64,000 bases of DNA, taken from the NCBI GenBank assembly GCA_037176725.1, contig JAZBRS010000020.1, positions 50,992,001 to 51,056,000 on the forward strand, written 5' to 3'. This document shows positions 60,201 through 64,000 of the stretch, one piece after another. Source of the DNA: Posidonia oceanica (lineage: Eukaryota; Streptophyta; Magnoliopsida; Alismatales; Posidoniaceae). Below the pieces are notes generated by a model, which did not search any database, was not told the DNA's origin, and was given only the letters and a program-made list of their open reading frames with translations. Made by a program: the position numbers and the translations under genes. Position 1 is the stretch's first letter. Each line of letters begins with the position of its first letter.

Positions 60201-60229
60201 ATAAGGAAAATGAATTCCTGAGTATTACA
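57221..60229 (-). repeat. Element R 5' LTR (3,009 bp)
   Basis: On the plus strand it runs from TGTAAGGACCC to AGTATTACA. It aligns with 11,324-14,364 throughout, with scattered substitutions and small indels, and is inverted relative to the F LTRs. It has the same GC-rich leader (59,520-59,930) and GA microsatellite (59,935-60,020). Confidence 0.93.
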
Positions 60230-60234
60230 ATAGG
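60230..60234. other. Target-site duplication of element R, right copy (ATAGG)
   Basis: Identical to 11,319-11,323. Confidence 0.93.
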
Positions 60235-60675
60235 CAACAAATCAGTTGCATCCTCCCTCAAATTAGCTATTTTGACGGAAGATGCAACATGACCATTAGA
60301 TCATGATCTAATGGTATTGTCATAAAACCACTGTTTGGGATGTGGTGGTTTTGTTTTTTTGTCTTTTTTTTTTGTTTTTTTTTCCATTGACACGTTTGAA
60401 AGGTAAAAGGAACTATTTTTGGTAGTTATGTTTTACACGTTTGTAGGGCCCATCCTATTTTTATGGGAGTATGATATGCTAATTGATTGGTTAACATAGA
60501 TTTGGCATCCTAATTGATTGTTATATAGATTAATATCATAGATTTGGCATCCTAATTGATTTATTTACATAGATTGAAGATTTAAAAAAAAACAAAAAAT
60601 AAATGTTTATATGTTTAGGTGAAAGTATTTCAAAACTGTTTTATCAACACATGTTGGTGAAATTGTATTACTAAA

Positions 60676-61390
60676 AGGGGACAGTATTATGAAACTGTAT
60701 GATTACCTCATGTTTAGTGGAACTGTATTAATACATTGTATTGTAATACTTATTTGAGACTTTGCTTCTAATTTGGAACTGTATTACTAAATCAATACAG
60801 TAATAAGAAAATGTATTGTCATCACATTAAAAGTAACAATGTATTACTGCCTTCTAACTGTACAATATCCAATTTGAAGAACAGTATTATTAAAATGAAA
60901 CGTTATTACTAAGATGAATCTTTACTAATAAACCAATGTATATTAATAATGTTTAATAAAATGCCATTTAGTGGGTAGTGACATGTGCAATTCAATTTTA
61001 AAATGGTAAGTAACTGTTTCTCTATTATGGTGAGAAGTGTATAACAAACTATACCTATTTTGTGTTTTTAAATGGGATATTTAATGCTATTTATTTATTT
61101 CCTTTACTTATACGTTGAATCCACCAACTGTAGCCACATATAAATATGGAAAAATATCCCATGAATCTAGGATGTTACACAATTCAATCCATATTCTACC
61201 TTTTTGATTTATACATTGATTGTTGGTTGTTACAATGTAGAAATCGTATCAATTTTTTAAAACTGTTTTGCATAGGGGACAGTATGACGAAACTGTATTA
61301 TCACCATATGTTTGGTGGAACTGTATTATTACATTGTATTGTAATATTTATTTCTAACTATGCTTCTAATTTGGAACTATATTATCACCA
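60676..61390. repeat. Dispersed 115-bp repeat with ACTGTATTA motifs
   Basis: Copies at 60,676-60,790 and 61,274-61,390 share GGGACAGTAT, GTGGAACTGTATTA, TACATTGTATTGTAATA and CTTCTAATTTGGAACT in the same order. Between them the words ACTGTATTA and GTATTACT recur many times in otherwise AT-rich DNA. Confidence 0.8.
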
Positions 61391-61689
61391 CATGTCTAGA
61401 TAAACTGTGAAACAGTTTGCATAGCAAATGAAAAACAGTACAAATCTCTTGACTGAAATTATATTTATTAATATCGCCTGTGTGGTTAAAAATCATGGTT
61501 GAGCATTTTTTTCCATTAATAGAAGTTTGTTTAAATCAACCCATGTATTCAATTTTAAATTTTGAAATTTGAATTAAATACAATTGAATTTGCTAACGTA
61601 TTACAGTTTATATTGGAAATCGTATTACAGTTTGTGAGATGAATGTGATTTTGTAAATCTAGTGCTACGTTATGAACTATATGAATTGA

Positions 61690-62640
61690 GTATATAATGT
61701 TAACTATTTATGGAACCGTATTACGGTTTCATCTATTTCTATATGATAGAAATCGCCTATGGAATCGTATTACGGTTTCATAGTTATATTTCTATATAAC
61801 AGAAATCGGATTTGAACTGAGTATCATGTTAACTGTTTATGTAACTGTATTATGGTTTCATAGTCATTCCATAAATATATCATTTAAATCTTGAAGATTT
61901 GAAAAAAATACCAAAAATATCATGTTGACATGTAATTACAATGGTAACCTCTTCTTCAATTTGTTTTTGAATGTGTTGGTTTTTTCCATATTTGTTGTAA
62001 TTTGAAATTAACTCACATATAAGCTGTAAATAAATATGGAAGTTGAATTGGTAGTTATGTGATCTCTTAATGGTATCAAATCCAGAATTTTAAATTTAGT
62101 AACCATATCTTCAATAGTTTTGTGACATGATTGGTTTTTTCCATATTTGTTCTGATTTGAAAATATTGGATTGTTATTTATACAATCGTTTTATGGTTTT
62201 CATAAGTTATATATTTTTATTGGTTTGATTACTATTTCATTTTCATATCACTGTTTCAGTATTATTCTACAATACAATTTTGATGGATTTAATTAATTTC
62301 ATAATAGACAATTTGCTATCGTATTACTGTTTTATTCTTCTACGGTAATATGGTAATATAATATGAATGAGATGAAATTGTTTCGTAACTGTATGAACTT
62401 AGTGTAATGTTAATTGTTTATTGAACCGTATTACGGTTTCATCTATGTCTAGATAACAGAAATCCCCTATGGAGTCGTATTACGGTTTCATAATTATATT
62501 TCTATATAACAGAAATAGGATTTGAACTGGGTATCTTATTAACTATTTAAGGAACCGTATTATTGTTTCTTCTGTTTATAGATAACGGAAATCGCCTATG
62601 GAATCGTATTACGATTTCATAGTTATATTTCTATACAACG
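61690..62640. repeat. Roughly 150-bp repeats with palindromic AACCGTATTACGGTT
   Basis: Units starting near 61,690, 62,400 and 62,553 contain in order GAACCGTATTACGGTTTCAT, AGAAATCGCCTATGGAAT, CGTATTACGGTTTCATAG, TATTTCTATATAACAGAAAT and GGATTTGAACTG. AACCGTATTACGGTT is a palindrome around a single central base. Copies vary by point mutations, several of which break the palindrome. Confidence 0.85.
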
Positions 62641-62861
62641 TTTTACAGTTTCATAAGTTATATATTTTTATTGAAATAATTATTATATTATTTGTTGTTT
62701 TGTATCACTATTTCGTTACTATTCCACAATATAATTTGGATAGATTTAAATAATTCTGTAATAGTTCCGTAGTACTAAACTGAATACAAATTAAAACAGT
62801 TACGAATATAGAGTTACAACAAATCCCACCACCACTCTCCAACGCAACCCAAACCCTCAAC

Positions 62862-63002
62862 ATGCTCGAGCAAGACCAGCACGATCTCTCTGACTCTGAC
62901 TACACCGCCTTGCTGCTAAAATTACAAAAAATCCAATTCTTCAAAAAACACACGAACAAACAAAGAACAAGAGGAACAAGCAAGGAGACCACAAAGAGAT
63001 AA
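62862..63002 (+). CDS. Small exon-like ORF, 46 codons, unknown
   Basis: ATG at 62,862 opens MLEQDQHDLSDSDYTALLLK and continues with mixed, protein-like composition before a Lys/Arg/Thr-rich tail and TAA. The base composition and a preceding C-rich leader (62,825-62,860) contrast with the AT-rich repeats to the left. It looks like the 5' end of a captured host gene rather than a complete gene. I do not recognise the family, and chance cannot be excluded. Confidence 0.35.
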   Translation: MLEQDQHDLSDSDYTALLLKLQKIQFFKKHTNKQRTRGTSKETTKR

Positions 63003-63013
63003 AAAAAAAAAGT

Positions 63014-63553
63014 ATGGCGGCATCACATTTCCATGCTCCAGATCTGCACGCGAAGGGTTGGGGGAGGGGGGTGGCGGAGGATGCGACGGAGGGTTGCGGC
63101 GGCGTTAGGCAGTGGGAGGGGGAGTGCAGCGGTGACACGCAGTGGGAGTGCGGGCGGCGTCACGCAGTGGGATGGGGAGTGCGTGGGAAGGCGACAGCGT
63201 CACTCGGGGGGAGTGGGAGCTGCAAAAAAAAGCTACGGCAGCGTCACGCTTCAACGCTCCAGATCTGCACGCACGGGGTCGGGGGGTGGCGGAGGACACG
63301 ACAGAGGGCTGTGGTGGTGTCACACAGTGGAAGTGGGAGGCGGTGTCACACTTCAATGTTAGAATATGATTTAGGGAAGAGGAGTCCAATAGGGGGGAAG
63401 CGGCGGTGTCATGCGGGGGCAGGGGGAGGGGGGGAGAGCGTCGGTAGAGGGTGGCGTCGGGAGGAAGACTGCGTCGGGGGAAGGCGGTGGTGGAAGAAGG
63501 GTTTGAGGTGGCAGCGTCGTAGGGGGGGTGGTGGGGCGGGGGTGGCCGGGTAA
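63014..63553. repeat. GC-rich imperfect tandem duplication
   Basis: A module of about 222 bp begins near 63,017 and again near 63,239; both copies have GCTCCAGATCTGCACGC followed by GGGTGGCGGAGGA. A third partial start lies near 63,335. Gly/Arg-rich frames across it, including one of 179 codons from 63,014, are probably compositional. Confidence 0.7.
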
Positions 63554-63745
63554 GAGGGAGTGTCGGGGGTGAGTTGGGGGTGTGTGAGGTGGGTGGGTGG
63601 AGGGTTTTAAATACTTTTAATTTTTGAATTTCAAAAAAAAAAAAACCAAAAACCAGTTTTTGTCAAAGACAAAAGCAATTTTGAGTTTTTGATGAATGGT
63701 CAGGATTGTTTTGATCTAAGAGGGTATTTTGAGGGAGGGTGTAAT

Positions 63746-64000
63746 AGATATATACTCTATATATATATACATATACATAAAAATTTGAATGAGCCCATGG
63801 GCTTATCAATCTTTGGTGAGCCCCCTATTATCCACCATAGATGTGTAGATCAATGGTTGTGTTTAAATCAGATGAGTTAAGGGAAAAATAGTCCATTGAG
63901 AGGTCAAAGACTAATAAAGATACAATGGGGTCCACATGAATATTATTGTAATTGCAATTGTATCTCTCTCTGTTTCTGTATTACAGTAAGAACGTGTTTC
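63746..64000. other. AT-rich flank, no gene seen
   Basis: Contains a TA-rich microsatellite (63,748-63,780) and a short inverted GAGCCCATGGGCT motif. No coding sequence was recognised. Confidence 0.4.

Larger units (their letters stand above)
11324..60229 (-). mobile_element. Element R: Ty3/gypsy chromovirus (Del/Tekay-like), split by two nested insertions
   Basis: Element R is bounded by LTRs at 11,324-14,364 and 57,221-60,229 in the same orientation, with perfect TSDs (ATAGG). On the minus strand the order is 5' LTR, PBS, gag, protease, RT, RNase H, integrase, chromodomain, 3' LTR. Its internal DNA lies in three pieces: 57,220-55,153, then 44,065-43,708, then 16,835-14,365. The gaps are element F and element O, each with its own TSD. 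The pieces sum to about 4.9 kb, equal to the internal length of the related element F. All frames carry stops, so R is dead. It is the oldest of the three nested elements because it hosts the other two. Confidence 0.93.
60246..63745. mobile_element. Probable non-autonomous DNA transposon (MULE-like), tentative
   Basis: The left end TTGCATCCTCCCTCAAATTA (60,246) resembles the inverted right end, which reads TTACACCCTCCCTCAAAATA from 63,743 inward. A weaker match ~TGACCATT~ATC follows about 40 bases in on both sides. The interior is AT-rich with repeated motifs, then an exon-like small ORF and a GC-rich duplicated stretch, which is how elements that carry captured gene pieces look. No transposase was found and no flanking duplication could be recognised, so boundaries and class are uncertain. 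Confidence 0.35.

Noticed and set aside
63014..63553. A 179-codon Gly/Arg/Trp-rich plus-strand frame
   Set aside because: It spans an imperfect tandem duplication of GC-rich DNA; the frame reads repeated low-complexity peptide with no recognisable domain.

Overview
This is nuclear DNA from a plant with a repeat-rich genome, most likely a monocot. The ground for that is a broken host gene at the left whose 5' exons are GC-rich at third codon positions while its 3' exons are AT-rich, a gradient typical of grasses and relatives. There is no bacterial-style gene organisation; nearly everything between 8 kb and 64 kb is transposable-element DNA.

Left flank (1-7 kb). Six minus-strand exons (6190 down to 1051) encode an ANTH-domain clathrin-assembly protein of the AP180/CALM type. 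The first exon is missing, two stops interrupt one exon, and the 3' exons are absent or lie outside the window. Directly upstream on the same strand sits the 5' part of an unrelated gene with a chloroplast-transit-like N-terminus (6860-6270), also broken by a stop. An AT-rich stretch with short degenerate repeats follows (7.5-8.0 kb).

Transposon block (8-60 kb). A decayed Ty3/gypsy pol fragment and its 3' LTR (8.9-11.05 kb) lie beside a chromovirus-type (Del/Tekay-like) LTR retrotransposon, here called R. R occupies 11,324-60,229 on the minus strand, with perfect 5-bp target duplications (ATAGG). R was split by two later insertions. O (16,836-43,702, minus strand, TSD ACCAC) is a 26.9-kb Tat/Ogre-lineage element with about 6-kb LTRs. 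F (44,066-55,147, plus strand, TSD CAACA/CAATA) is a second copy of R's own family in the opposite orientation. With the insertions removed, R's internal region is about 4.9 kb, the same as F's.

Element O is the most interesting part. In minus-strand order it has a PBS, gag-protease with a G-patch-like motif, pol with RT, a degenerate RNase H, a second archaeal-type RNase H and integrase, then an extra plant-mobile-domain-like (PMD/DUF7745-like) frame. Its 3' untranslated region holds about 37 short hairpins whose stems change on both sides together, plus a pair of mutually exclusive hairpins. Its frames are interrupted almost only by CAG-to-TAG or TGG-to-TGA-type changes, as expected from cytosine methylation and deamination.

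Right flank (60.2-64 kb). An AT-rich, probably non-autonomous DNA element carries repeated palindromic GTATTACGG motifs, a small captured-exon-like ORF and a GC-rich tandem duplication. No tRNA, rRNA or intact host gene was recognised.
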